From IMG/VR virus record IMGVR_UViG_3300037336_000159, positions 1 through 31,597 of that record: a stretch of DNA of 31,597 bases; one strand, given 5' to 3'. Numbering within the stretch: the first letter of the stretch is position 1; each line of letters opens with the position of its first letter. The notes beneath the pieces are model-generated. The model saw only the letters and a list, made by a program, of their open reading frames with translations. It ran no database searches and was not told the origin of the DNA. The stretch is from a virus. The position numbers and the translations under genes are program-made. This document shows, piece by piece, positions 22,640 through 29,745 of the stretch.

Positions 22640-22900
22640 CTATTTAAACTCGATTAAGTCTTTTAAATTGATACCTGTAATATTTACATTGCTTTCGGAT
22701 TCAATAGTCATTTTAGGCTTACCATATCTATATTCCATAAATAACTTTAAAGCGTTAAAATCGCCATTGATTAAAAGATTTTTAAGTAGATTTAAGGCGG
22801 TTTCATCCATCGGAGATAGTTTATCTACTAAACTAGCTTCGTCTGCTTTAGATTTTCGTCCTGCGCCTATCCTTGCGCCACCCCTGTTGCTCTTGTCCAT
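22640..22900 (-). CDS. Putative small terminase subunit
   Basis: A protein of 86 aa with an N-terminal GGARIGAGRKSK basic motif (residues 7-18), a helical middle and LKLFMEYRYGKPKMTIE. Proteins of this form stand directly before the large terminase in many Bacteroidota phages and are usually called the small subunit or a terminase-associated protein. At 86 aa it is short for TerS and lacks an obvious HTH, so the function is inferred from position. It ends next to the TerL GTG. Confidence 0.6.
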   Translation of the reverse strand: MDKSNRGGARIGAGRKSKADEASLVDKLSPMDETALNLLKNLLINGDFNALKLFMEYRYGKPKMTIESESNVNITGINLKDLIEFK

Positions 22901-22930
22901 TGATTAAAAATTGATTATTCAAAAACAAAT

Positions 22931-23125
22931 TTACACAAAATTTTGAATTAACCTATCAACATTTTGCCTCAACTGATCTATATCAGATTGATTAAAGCTT
23001 TTATTTATTCCTGATGACTTATTTTTATAACTACCATAAGCTATTCCCATCATTTGGGCCATCGCTCGATTGGTAAAGCCAAAATAGTCTTTTATCTTGG
23101 CTTGTGTTTCGTGGTGTGTGTTCAT
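22931..23125 (-). CDS. Small HTH-like protein, 64 aa, upstream of terminase genes
   Basis: A protein of 64 aa: MNTHHETQAKIKDYFGFTNR then AMAQMMGIAYGSYKNKSSGI. The 'TNRAMAQMMGIAYGSYKNK' stretch resembles a Cro/C1-type helix-turn-helix (helix, G turn, recognition helix), but the domain is minimal and I am not certain. It could be a late regulator, or a DNA-recognition subunit acting with the 86-aa protein. It starts 3 bases after the stop of the 57-aa gene. Confidence 0.6.
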   Translation of the reverse strand: MNTHHETQAKIKDYFGFTNRAMAQMMGIAYGSYKNKSSGINKSFNQSDIDQLRQNVDRLIQNFV

Positions 23126-23128
23126 TGG

Positions 23129-23302
23129 TTAGTTAAAAGATTGGTTTAGTAAAGTTTTATAATTTGATACTGAATTTAAAAAAACATCGCTTGTCATGTA
23201 TTCTTGTAATTCTTTAATATTAGTATGACCTTTTTCAATTGCATCCATTATTGTTAATTGGATTGCCTTTTCTGATATTGTTTCGTTTGATACGTATTTC
23301 AT
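23129..23302 (-). CDS. Hypothetical protein, 57 aa, first gene of the packaging operon
   Basis: ATG at 23302 opens 57 codons (MKYVSNETISEKAIQLTIMD then AIEKGHTNIKELQEYMTSDV). It is probably a small helical protein; not recognised. It is supported by a promoter with correct spacing 30 bases upstream and a 3-base gap to the next gene, which leaves no other use for this stretch. Confidence 0.6.
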   Translation of the reverse strand: MKYVSNETISEKAIQLTIMDAIEKGHTNIKELQEYMTSDVFLNSVSNYKTLLNQSFN

Positions 23303-23331
23303 GTCTTTATTTTTTAGTGTTTTGCTATGCT

Positions 23332-23362
23332 CAAATATATGGTTATTAATTGGTAACCTAAA
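23332..23362 (-). promoter_or_regulatory. Candidate late promoter with embedded inverted repeat
   Basis: On the minus strand: TTTA (23362-23359), a 19-base spacer, TATATTTG (23339-23332); one mismatch from TTTG-N19-TAnnTTTG. The spacer contains the inverted repeat GGTTA-N8-TAACC (23341-23345 and 23354-23358), placed like an operator between the two promoter boxes. It overlaps the stop codon of the VRR-NUC gene and would drive the terminase, portal and minor head genes. Confidence 0.7.
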
Positions 23363-23699
23363 ATAGTTTTGTCATAATAATGTCATTTAAACTTTTGACT
23401 AATAAATATACTTTGCCTAAAGCTTCTAATCTTTGTTGAAAATCTTTTTGTTCAGGGCTTTGAATACCCTTATCTGTCTTAACTTCTATATAGTAAGTAC
23501 ATTTGTCCGTTTGAAATATTAAATCGCTCACACCTTTTAATAAACCTGTATTTTTTAGTGTCTTTGCCTCTCTTGCATCTCTTTTGCCTCCATTTGGCAC
23601 CGCAAACACTATAAATCTAGGCTGGTGATGCTTTAAACAGTATTTATTTGTTAAATAAATAACTATTTCCTGCTGTATTAAATTTTCTGTTTTTTCCAT
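23358..23699 (-). CDS. VRR-NUC domain nuclease
   Basis: A protein of 113 aa that is a single VRR-NUC domain (PD-(D/E)XK fold): AVPNGGKRDAREA (33-45), GVSDLIF (D59), YIEVKTDKG (E72, K74) and SPEQKDFQQRL (81-91). Phage members are structure-specific (Holliday-junction-like) endonucleases, so resolution of replication or packaging intermediates is likely. It lies between the replication module and the terminase genes, as often seen, and is preceded by a 247-base non-coding region. Confidence 0.9.
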   Translation of the reverse strand: MEKTENLIQQEIVIYLTNKYCLKHHQPRFIVFAVPNGGKRDAREAKTLKNTGLLKGVSDLIFQTDKCTYYIEVKTDKGIQSPEQKDFQQRLEALGKVYLLVKSLNDIIMTKLF

Positions 23700-23946
23700 T
23701 TAGGTAACAATTTAGTTGTAAGTGTTTGATTATCAAGTGTTACTTTTTTAGCCCAAAATAATTTTAAACATATAGAAATAAACCAAAAAATATTTTGGGT
23801 ATATATTTACATTTATTTCTTTTGTATATTATAAAATTAAATATATTTAAGTAACAGGGTACAAATAATTTTATTTATATGATAATCAGATAGTTAAGTT
23901 GTTACCTTTTTGTTACCTTTTGTTACTTTGTTACTTATTAAAAAAT
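23700..23946 (-). promoter_or_regulatory. Non-coding AT-rich control region, 247 bases
   Basis: No open frame longer than a few codons exists on either strand. It holds seven GTTAC/GTAAC motifs (23704, 23739, 23851, 23901, 23912, 23922, 23930) and a 9-bp inverted repeat, CCCAAAATA (23752-23760) with TATTTTGGG (23791-23799). I see no promoter with consensus spacing; the best candidate (TTATTTTG at 23761-23754 with TTTG 22 bases upstream) is poorly spaced. It may be an operator region for the VRR-NUC gene or an origin of replication. Confidence 0.6.
23899..23936. repeat. Four direct repeats of TTGTTACYTTT
   Basis: Between the 3' end of the primase gene and the control region, GTTAC occurs at 23901, 23912, 23922 and 23930 on the plus strand, each within the unit TTGTTAC(C/T)TT and spaced 11, 10 and 8 bases apart, close to one helical turn for the first three. 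Such arrays are typical of iterons or repressor sites. Confidence 0.75.
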
Positions 23947-26163
23947 CTAATTTTCTTCAATATAGCTGCTCAAACCTGAACTATTAAGCATATAAAATTT
24001 AATACCTTTTTTTAAATCTCCATTTACTCGATAAGTTGTATAATCAAGTTTATTTTTTTCAATTACGTCTTTTAGCTCGTATCTGGTAGGCTTTAAAACG
24101 GTTGACTTATTTAAGTATTCTAATATTTCGCCCTGGTTCATTACGACTTCAATAGAAAAATTAATATTATACGTCAAAGAAAAATGATTGAAAAATACTT
24201 CTTCTAAAGGTATAATTACCTCGTTTTTTTGAGTATTAGACCGTATATATTCAATATCTTCATTAGTTCTAATGATCCAGTCAAAACCCGATTTATAAAG
24301 ATTATAGGCTTCAATTATAAGATCAGTCTTATTAATCAATAATAGTTCATCATAATCAATACGTTCAACGTTAATTGGTAAAATCCGCCTATTACCTGTT
24401 ATATCTTTGAGAATATCAATTTCATTGGTAGTTCCGCAAAGCCCCGAAATACGTTTAAAAATACTATCCTGTCTTGCAAAAGGTCTTCTTTGCGTAACCA
24501 TATTAATATCCGATACCGATTTAAAAGCTTTAACATCTTTAAAACCATCTCCTCCGAATTCATCATCAAAAATAATAAGTGCTGCACAAAGTCGATACAT
24601 GCTGTCTTTATCTTTGCCGTTAATTTTCTCCTGAATAAAATAATCTTGAAGCTCCTCTGGAAGTAGGTTCCTAAAAAATGATGTTTTACCGGTTCCATGT
24701 TGCCGGCCAGTTAAAACTAAAGTAAGCGGAGATATAAGTTTTTCGGTCTTATCACTAAGCCAATTGTGAACACTACCTATAAGCCACTTTTTAAAAGCCC
24801 ACACGTTATATTCTGAACGTGGATGCACTAAGTTAGCATAAGCATCAATAATGCCAGTAGGTGCGCTCTTATTATCTTTTAAAAAATCCTTTAATCTATT
24901 GCGTTTTTTAATAATATTAGAATTTAAGATTGATGCTATATCTGAAATAGGCACCTTAAAATCAAAAGACTTTTTGCAGTTCAAATAAATATCGTTCAAT
25001 TCTTTATCTTCCATTATACGGTCATTTACAAAAATATAATTGCTTATTTCGTCATAATAAGGATTATAGGTGTCAATAATAAATTTTTGTACCTGCTCAA
25101 TTTCTGTTAAATCTTCGTTTGCTTCTTTTGAATAGTCAACTTTAGAAAGTATAAGTTCGTTTATTAGTTTTTTATCTGCATCGCTTGCCTCAATATTATT
25201 AGCTGCTTTTAAATTAGATACTATGCTTTCAATTGTCGGGCTGCCTTGTGATTTGGCAATTTTAACCCTGTTAATTATAGTTTTTGTTTTAGGTGTGTAA
25301 ATGTCAATCCCAGCTTCTTTGCAGTAATAATAAAACGTTCCTATTCCTACACTACCAGGTTTACATAGAGATTTCCATTCGTGTGCTTCATTCTTTTTAT
25401 TAAGGTTTGGGTTAAATGAATTTATTATCTGAAAATAAGATTCTCCAGCATGTCCTAATTTATCGAACAAAGCAAAACCTATTCTTATATATCGGAAATA
25501 ATCGCCTTGCACCAGGTCAATCTGTTGCGCCTGTATTTGTCTAAAAATATTCTCAAAGTCATCGGTATGATAAATATAATTAGTTTCGGTAGATTTTGGA
25601 GGAGCAAACTTTTTTATATTTTTTGCGGTAAATCTAATTGCCTTATCATTTTTATAGATTTCAGGATCGTAAGATAAAAACCTAAGTCGATTTTTGTTTT
25701 TGCAGGATTGATCAATCGAAATATTAAAAGTGTTATAATAATATTCCGCAAGTCCATCAAAACTATCTTCAAATCTGTTGCTATCAATCTTGACAAAAAT
25801 ACAAAAGCCATCACCACCAAATGACCTATGAATAACAAAACTATATTTATCATTTTTTAGCTCATAATATTTTTCAATGCTTACCTCAATATCAATATCA
25901 ATAACAATTAAATTATTTAATGCCTTAATATTTTTAGCGTGTTTTGAGGTGCCCGATTCAAAAACGGCTGAACCTGTAATACATTTGCTTAAACTTTTAA
26001 GCTCTTTGTATTTTTCGGAGTTGCCCTTTTGTTTTTCTAATCTAGCATTAATAACGAGGTCTTGATTAGTTCCTTGCTGAACCATGCCAATATAATTTTC
26101 GATTGATAAATCAGAAGCGCTAAATCCCTTAACGCTTTCATAAAGTGAAAATTTATACTCCAT
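23947..26163 (-). CDS. Primase-helicase: BT4734-like primase domain, PriCT-2, and VapE-type ATPase
   Basis: A protein of 738 aa. Residues 1-190: BT4734/VirE-N primase-like domain with the acidic pair in IVIDID (D89, D91) and RSFGGDGFCIFVKI (113-126), the analogue of the second primase motif. Residues about 215-290: PriCT-2-like DYFRYIRIGFALFDK...FYYYCKEAGI. Residues 450-620: VapE/DUF5906-type helicase with Walker A GRQHGTGKT (486-494), Walker B LIIFDDEF (529-536), sensor CGTTNE (N580) and TGNRR (589-593). It probably primes and unwinds at the phage origin. Adjacent genes are spaced by 1 base. Confidence 0.9.
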   Translation of the reverse strand: MEYKFSLYESVKGFSASDLSIENYIGMVQQGTNQDLVINARLEKQKGNSEKYKELKSLSKCITGSAVFESGTSKHAKNIKALNNLIVIDIDIEVSIEKYYELKNDKYSFVIHRSFGGDGFCIFVKIDSNRFEDSFDGLAEYYYNTFNISIDQSCKNKNRLRFLSYDPEIYKNDKAIRFTAKNIKKFAPPKSTETNYIYHTDDFENIFRQIQAQQIDLVQGDYFRYIRIGFALFDKLGHAGESYFQIINSFNPNLNKKNEAHEWKSLCKPGSVGIGTFYYYCKEAGIDIYTPKTKTIINRVKIAKSQGSPTIESIVSNLKAANNIEASDADKKLINELILSKVDYSKEANEDLTEIEQVQKFIIDTYNPYYDEISNYIFVNDRIMEDKELNDIYLNCKKSFDFKVPISDIASILNSNIIKKRNRLKDFLKDNKSAPTGIIDAYANLVHPRSEYNVWAFKKWLIGSVHNWLSDKTEKLISPLTLVLTGRQHGTGKTSFFRNLLPEELQDYFIQEKINGKDKDSMYRLCAALIIFDDEFGGDGFKDVKAFKSVSDINMVTQRRPFARQDSIFKRISGLCGTTNEIDILKDITGNRRILPINVERIDYDELLLINKTDLIIEAYNLYKSGFDWIIRTNEDIEYIRSNTQKNEVIIPLEEVFFNHFSLTYNINFSIEVVMNQGEILEYLNKSTVLKPTRYELKDVIEKNKLDYTTYRVNGDLKKGIKFYMLNSSGLSSYIEEN

Positions 26164-26164
26164 G

Positions 26165-26368
26165 TTAAATAGTGCCTAAAAATTCAAAGAAATAAACATC
26201 TTCTTTAACCGATTTAAAGTTAAAAATGCAGTCTCTTGTTAAAATTTGAATTGGAATAAACCCATTTGAAACAAAGGTTGATAATTGTGAGAATGCGTTT
26301 TGGTGCGCATCTTTAGAATTTTGGCAGTCATGCTCAAAATTGTTTTTGTTGGTGATAAATAGTTTCAT
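26165..26368 (-). CDS. Hypothetical protein, 67 aa, between helicase and primase
   Basis: A protein of 67 aa (MKLFITNKNNFEHDCQNSKD ending KEDVYFFEFLGTI). A short beta-alpha protein with an FEHDCQNSKDAHQNA helix; not recognised. Its ATG forms an ATGA overlap with the helicase stop and its stop is 1 base before the primase start, so it is co-translated with the replication enzymes and may be an accessory to them. Confidence 0.65.
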   Translation of the reverse strand: MKLFITNKNNFEHDCQNSKDAHQNAFSQLSTFVSNGFIPIQILTRDCIFNFKSVKEDVYFFEFLGTI

Positions 26369-28020
26369 AAAAAATAAAATTTGTCTAATTTAATAATTGT
26401 TCGCTCTATTAAAGAATTTATTGTTCTGTTATTATCGGCTTTAATATCTGGTTTAGATAGAAGCGAAAAATAGCATTTTTGTATTAAAGTTTTTATACGT
26501 TTCAAAAGTCTGCCGTCAAGTTTATTACTTTGATATTGTTGTTTAGGTACCCGATAAAATTTAAACAAGTCAACTATTTGGCTAATCAAAATTTTAAATG
26601 CAAAGTTTATATTTTCATTTCGTGAAATAGTGTACTTATATATTTTTTCAGCATTCGGCGGAGGTATCTTTCTAATTGGCAAAAGTATGTTTTCGCTCAA
26701 TGATTTTGGAGGTTTTGGTTTTGGTATTATTTCGTGTCCACATTCGGGGCAAGCCTGTAAAGATTTAGGATATAAAGCCCCGCAGTTTTCGCAACCGTTA
26801 ATATCAAAAGCATCTTCTTTCTTCATTTTTTCTTTGGCTTCCAACCCAAAAAAAATACGTTTCCAGTCTCGTGTCGGGTCGCTCCATTCTTGGTGTCTAT
26901 CTATGTTACCACCTCCATCAACTAATATAAATGAGTCTTTATATATCAAATCCGTAACACGTCCTCCACGCCCTGCAATTTGAATAAATAAAGAAAGTGA
27001 ACCTATCGCCCTATTTATAATTATAGCTTGTATATCTTGAACGTCTAATCCAGTAGTGAAAACCGCAACATTTAATAGAACGGCATCGTGATTTGATTTA
27101 AACCAGTCCACTATTTCATGCCTTGTATATTCGCTTTCATTAATTGAATCATACATGCGTACGTTATAACCTGCCTCTTTGAATTTAATAAATAGTAAAG
27201 CGTTTATTTTTGCGGAGTTGTTAAATATTAATGTTTTTTTGCCTAAACATAATTTTTCATAATTTAGTAAAACATTAAATACGGCATCGTCTGAACCGTA
27301 TTGCGTGTCCATCGATTCCGCTGTAAATTCGCCATCTGCATCGGTTTTAAGCTTGTCGCTATCAATGTAAGATTCAACAAAAGATATTTCTTTTACCAAA
27401 CGTTCCATTTTTATTAAATCTTCGATGTTTGGCCCGCAAATAATATCATCGTAAATAGATGACAATGTAAAAGGTTTAGACCATTCGTCTACAATTTCAT
27501 CGCAGCATTCAACTTGCTTGTCATGCTTTGTTTTGCAATATTTACATTTATAAAAATAAACACGCTTCATTACTACTGGCGTAGCTGTGCAACCTAATAT
27601 TTTAGCATCCTTAAAATACTCGAAAACCTTGTCAAAAATAAGTATATGGCATTCGTCTGCAATTAATAAGCCGACTTCTTTAAAGAAATAAGGATCTTTT
27701 TTTAGTCTATTGTTAGCCGTTTCAATCATTGCCACATAGCATTGGCTAGAATGATTTAGCTTTTTAACTTTAGATGTAACTGCTTCGCAGGTTACGCCCA
27801 TTTTATTAAGCGTTGCAATTGTTTGATCTACCAGCTCAATTCTATGACAAAGGATTAAAACACGTTTATTAAATTTATCGTTCCAAAGTTTCGCAAGTGC
27901 CGAAAATATTATAGTTTTTCCCCCTCCAGTACTTAATTGATAACAGATTTTGTCATGCTTTTTAAAGGCTTTCCAAATCTGGTTTATATTCTCTTTCTGA
28001 AAGTCAAATAGTGTTATCAT
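26365..28020 (-). CDS. DEAH-type SF2 helicase with two zinc-binding segments
   Basis: A protein of 551 aa. Motif I STGGGKT (30-36), Ia LCHR, motif II ADECH (121-125), motif III TATP (145-148), and motif VI 'FIQIAGRGGRV' in the second RecA domain. Two Cys-rich segments are inserted: CKYC...CC (C159, C162, C172, C173) between the RecA domains and CENC...CPEC near residues 405-430. It resembles UvsW/type III restriction-type helicases used in phage replication or recombination. Its ATG follows a terminator-like hairpin by about 20 bases, which suggests regulated read-through. Confidence 0.88.
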   Translation of the reverse strand: MITLFDFQKENINQIWKAFKKHDKICYQLSTGGGKTIIFSALAKLWNDKFNKRVLILCHRIELVDQTIATLNKMGVTCEAVTSKVKKLNHSSQCYVAMIETANNRLKKDPYFFKEVGLLIADECHILIFDKVFEYFKDAKILGCTATPVVMKRVYFYKCKYCKTKHDKQVECCDEIVDEWSKPFTLSSIYDDIICGPNIEDLIKMERLVKEISFVESYIDSDKLKTDADGEFTAESMDTQYGSDDAVFNVLLNYEKLCLGKKTLIFNNSAKINALLFIKFKEAGYNVRMYDSINESEYTRHEIVDWFKSNHDAVLLNVAVFTTGLDVQDIQAIIINRAIGSLSLFIQIAGRGGRVTDLIYKDSFILVDGGGNIDRHQEWSDPTRDWKRIFFGLEAKEKMKKEDAFDINGCENCGALYPKSLQACPECGHEIIPKPKPPKSLSENILLPIRKIPPPNAEKIYKYTISRNENINFAFKILISQIVDLFKFYRVPKQQYQSNKLDGRLLKRIKTLIQKCYFSLLSKPDIKADNNRTINSLIERTIIKLDKFYFL

Positions 28021-28037
28021 AAATAAATAAATAAATC

Positions 28038-28128
28038 AAAAAAGCCTTATCAGCCTTTCCCGTCTCTGAACTCGGTACTAAGCTAATAAGGCTATCTAAT
28101 ATTTTTAAATCGGCTTAAATTCAGAGAC
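28038..28128 (-). ncRNA. Structured leader with terminator and interlocked stem, upstream of the helicase gene
   Basis: Minus-strand order: a = GTCTCTGAA (28128-28120), b = AGCCTTATTAGC (28093-28082), a' = TTCAGAGAC (28070-28062), b' = GCTGATAAGGCT (28054-28043), then a T-run (28043-28038). a pairs perfectly with a' (9 bp, extendable to 12 with two G-T pairs) and b with b' (12 bp, one G-T). b:b' plus the T-run is a terminator; a' lies in its loop, so the arrangement is a pseudoknot or a steric switch. It fills the 122 bases between the C5 methyltransferase and helicase genes. Confidence 0.65.
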
Positions 28129-28142
28129 TGCCAATTGTTACG

Positions 28143-29222
28143 CTAATATAGGTAAACTTTACTTAGCCATTGTTGGTAAATATTTGATGCAATTTGAGCT
28201 GTCATTATTGGAGGTACCGACATGCCAATAAGATAACCTGGTTTATTGTTTTTAAAATTGTAATCTTTTGGAAAACTGCCAGCTTTTATAATTTCACTTT
28301 TACATAAAGTTCTTTTTTCATCATGCAACATGTTTTTTTCGCCCCCGAGTATTGTATTCAAAATTTTATGTTTCGCAATGTACTTTACTGAAAAAAACTT
28401 TTCTATTTTTTCAATTCTCATAGTAGTTTGACTCATGCAATATTCTGTTTGTAATCTTAAATCGTAAATTTTAGAATAACTTGGAGGTATAGATTGTTCT
28501 CCAATTCCATTTTTTTCAAATATTTCTACAAAAGGTATTTCCTTTTCATTAAAAACCATTTCAATTTTTGGAATCTCTGTAAACATATCAGCATAATGCA
28601 AAAATGGTTTTGCTAAATCTTTACGTAAACAAATAAAGAACAATCTTTCACGTCTTTGAGGTACGCCCATTTTTGAAGCGTCTAACAAAAAGTGTTGACA
28701 ATAATAACCAGCTTTATCAAATTCTGTATAAATTTTACGAACGTATGCTTTAGCTTCTCCCATAAGTAAACCCTTTACATTCTCAGCTACTACAACTTTT
28801 GGTTGCAACTCTTTTGATAAATCAATAAAATCAAAAAACAAAGTATCTAAAACTTGCTCGGCTTGCCCCTCTCTAAATACTTTTTCTTTGCCCCAGTCTT
28901 TTTCTCTATTTCCTGCCATTGAAAAAGAGCTGCAAGGTGGCGAACCGTCTAAAATATCAAGGTTATAAAGTTCTTTTGGTAAGTCTTTTCTTTTGGCAAA
29001 AGTTGTAATACTTTCTAAAAAACTAAATTTAGGATTATGATTTTCTTTGTAAACATCAATCATTTTTTTATCAATATCATTATGTCCAATAACATCAAAA
29101 CCAGCTAATTTGTAACCCATTGTAGAGCCACCCCCACACGCAAAACAACTAAACACTTTGCCTTTGTCCTTTGTAAATACTGCATCTTTTAAAGTCCAAT
29201 TGTAATTAAATTTGTTTTTCAT
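28143..29222 (-). CDS. DNA cytosine-C5 methyltransferase
   Basis: A protein of 359 aa with the ordered C5-MTase motifs: I (VFSCFACGGGSTMGYKLAGF, 23-42), IV with the catalytic Cys (SPPCSSFS, C97), VI (AENVKGLL, 146-153), VIII (VPQRRERLFF, 187-196), and a C-terminal motif X-like GMSVPPIMTAQIA. The recognition domain between VIII and IX is about 90 residues, suggesting a single target. No cognate restriction gene is next to it; probably anti-restriction self-methylation. It forms an ATGA overlap with the preceding 63-aa gene. Confidence 0.93.
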   Translation of the reverse strand: MKNKFNYNWTLKDAVFTKDKGKVFSCFACGGGSTMGYKLAGFDVIGHNDIDKKMIDVYKENHNPKFSFLESITTFAKRKDLPKELYNLDILDGSPPCSSFSMAGNREKDWGKEKVFREGQAEQVLDTLFFDFIDLSKELQPKVVVAENVKGLLMGEAKAYVRKIYTEFDKAGYYCQHFLLDASKMGVPQRRERLFFICLRKDLAKPFLHYADMFTEIPKIEMVFNEKEIPFVEIFEKNGIGEQSIPPSYSKIYDLRLQTEYCMSQTTMRIEKIEKFFSVKYIAKHKILNTILGGEKNMLHDEKRTLCKSEIIKAGSFPKDYNFKNNKPGYLIGMSVPPIMTAQIASNIYQQWLSKVYLY

Positions 29223-29410
29223 AACCTTTCTATCCTCCCAAACTTAATCCACCGTTCCACATCCTCCAGCCGATTACTAATTTCATTATTTTCATTGGTC
29301 AACCAGTCATAATAAAACGGATTAACTTTGCCAATTCTAATTAGTGTTAAATCTTGCGTAAAATTGTCCATAATAGTTATACGGTATTTTTTAGTGGGTG
29401 TTAGGGTCAT
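29219..29410 (-). CDS. Hypothetical protein, 63 aa
   Basis: A protein of 63 aa (MTLTPTKKYRITIMDNFTQD, then a short acidic helix SNRLEDVERWIKFGRIERL). It is located between the small acidic gene and the C5 methyltransferase, overlapping the latter by 4 bases. Not recognised; real by tight coupling. Confidence 0.62.
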   Translation of the reverse strand: MTLTPTKKYRITIMDNFTQDLTLIRIGKVNPFYYDWLTNENNEISNRLEDVERWIKFGRIERL

Positions 29411-29443
29411 TTATGATTCTGTTTAGTTGCGCCAATAAGGTAG

Positions 29444-29653
29444 TTATAAGCAATTTATAGTTACCACTTCATCAATCCAATTATGGTATCCGTCGTCAGT
29501 TATTTCAATTATTTCTATACTGTTATCAGTTATTTGTATTGCTAAATTTGCATTTTCTTTACCATTTGCTATTGCTATTTCTTTTAAAAAACTGCTTATA
29601 AAAACGTGTATATCACATTGCTTTTTATTATTTAACTCTCTATTTTCTGTCAT
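29444..29653 (-). CDS. Hypothetical acidic protein, 69 aa
   Basis: A protein of 69 aa from the ATG at 29653 (MTENRELNNKKQCDIHVFIS ... WIDEVVTINCL), with a beta-rich acidic C-terminal half. The frame stays open to an ATG at 29734, but the 29653 ATG is preceded by AATAGATAAA, close to the leader seen at 18309-18330, so I choose it. Function unknown. Confidence 0.6.
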   Translation of the reverse strand: MTENRELNNKKQCDIHVFISSFLKEIAIANGKENANLAIQITDNSIEIIEITDDGYHNWIDEVVTINCL

Positions 29654-29677
29654 TTTATCTATTTTATTACTTATTAA

Positions 29678-29743
29678 ACTATACAAAATAAAAGCCCTCA
29701 ATATCTCCGCTGATCTTGTGATTGTTGTATGCAATTTTTTTCA
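29678..29743 (-). CDS. Possible 21-aa peptide
   Basis: ATG at 29743, three bases after the methyltransferase stop, opens 21 codons (MKKIAYNNHKISGDIEGFYF and one more) ending 24 bases before the next start. It fits the spacing of the operon but is too short to trust; it may be only leader sequence. Confidence 0.25.
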
Positions 29744-29745
29744 TT

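Noticed and set aside
28043-28093. On the plus strand the leader contains 'CTGAACTCGGTACTAAGC', reminiscent of the central part of 5S rRNA.
   Set aside because: The stretch is only about 50 bases, lacks helices I, IV and V of 5S rRNA, and the hairpin with T-run reads as a minus-strand terminator. Treated as chance similarity.
29654-29734. A 27-codon N-terminal extension of the acidic 69-aa protein from ATG 29734.
   Set aside because: The internal ATG at 29653 has the recurring AT-rich leader. The extension is kept only as an alternative.
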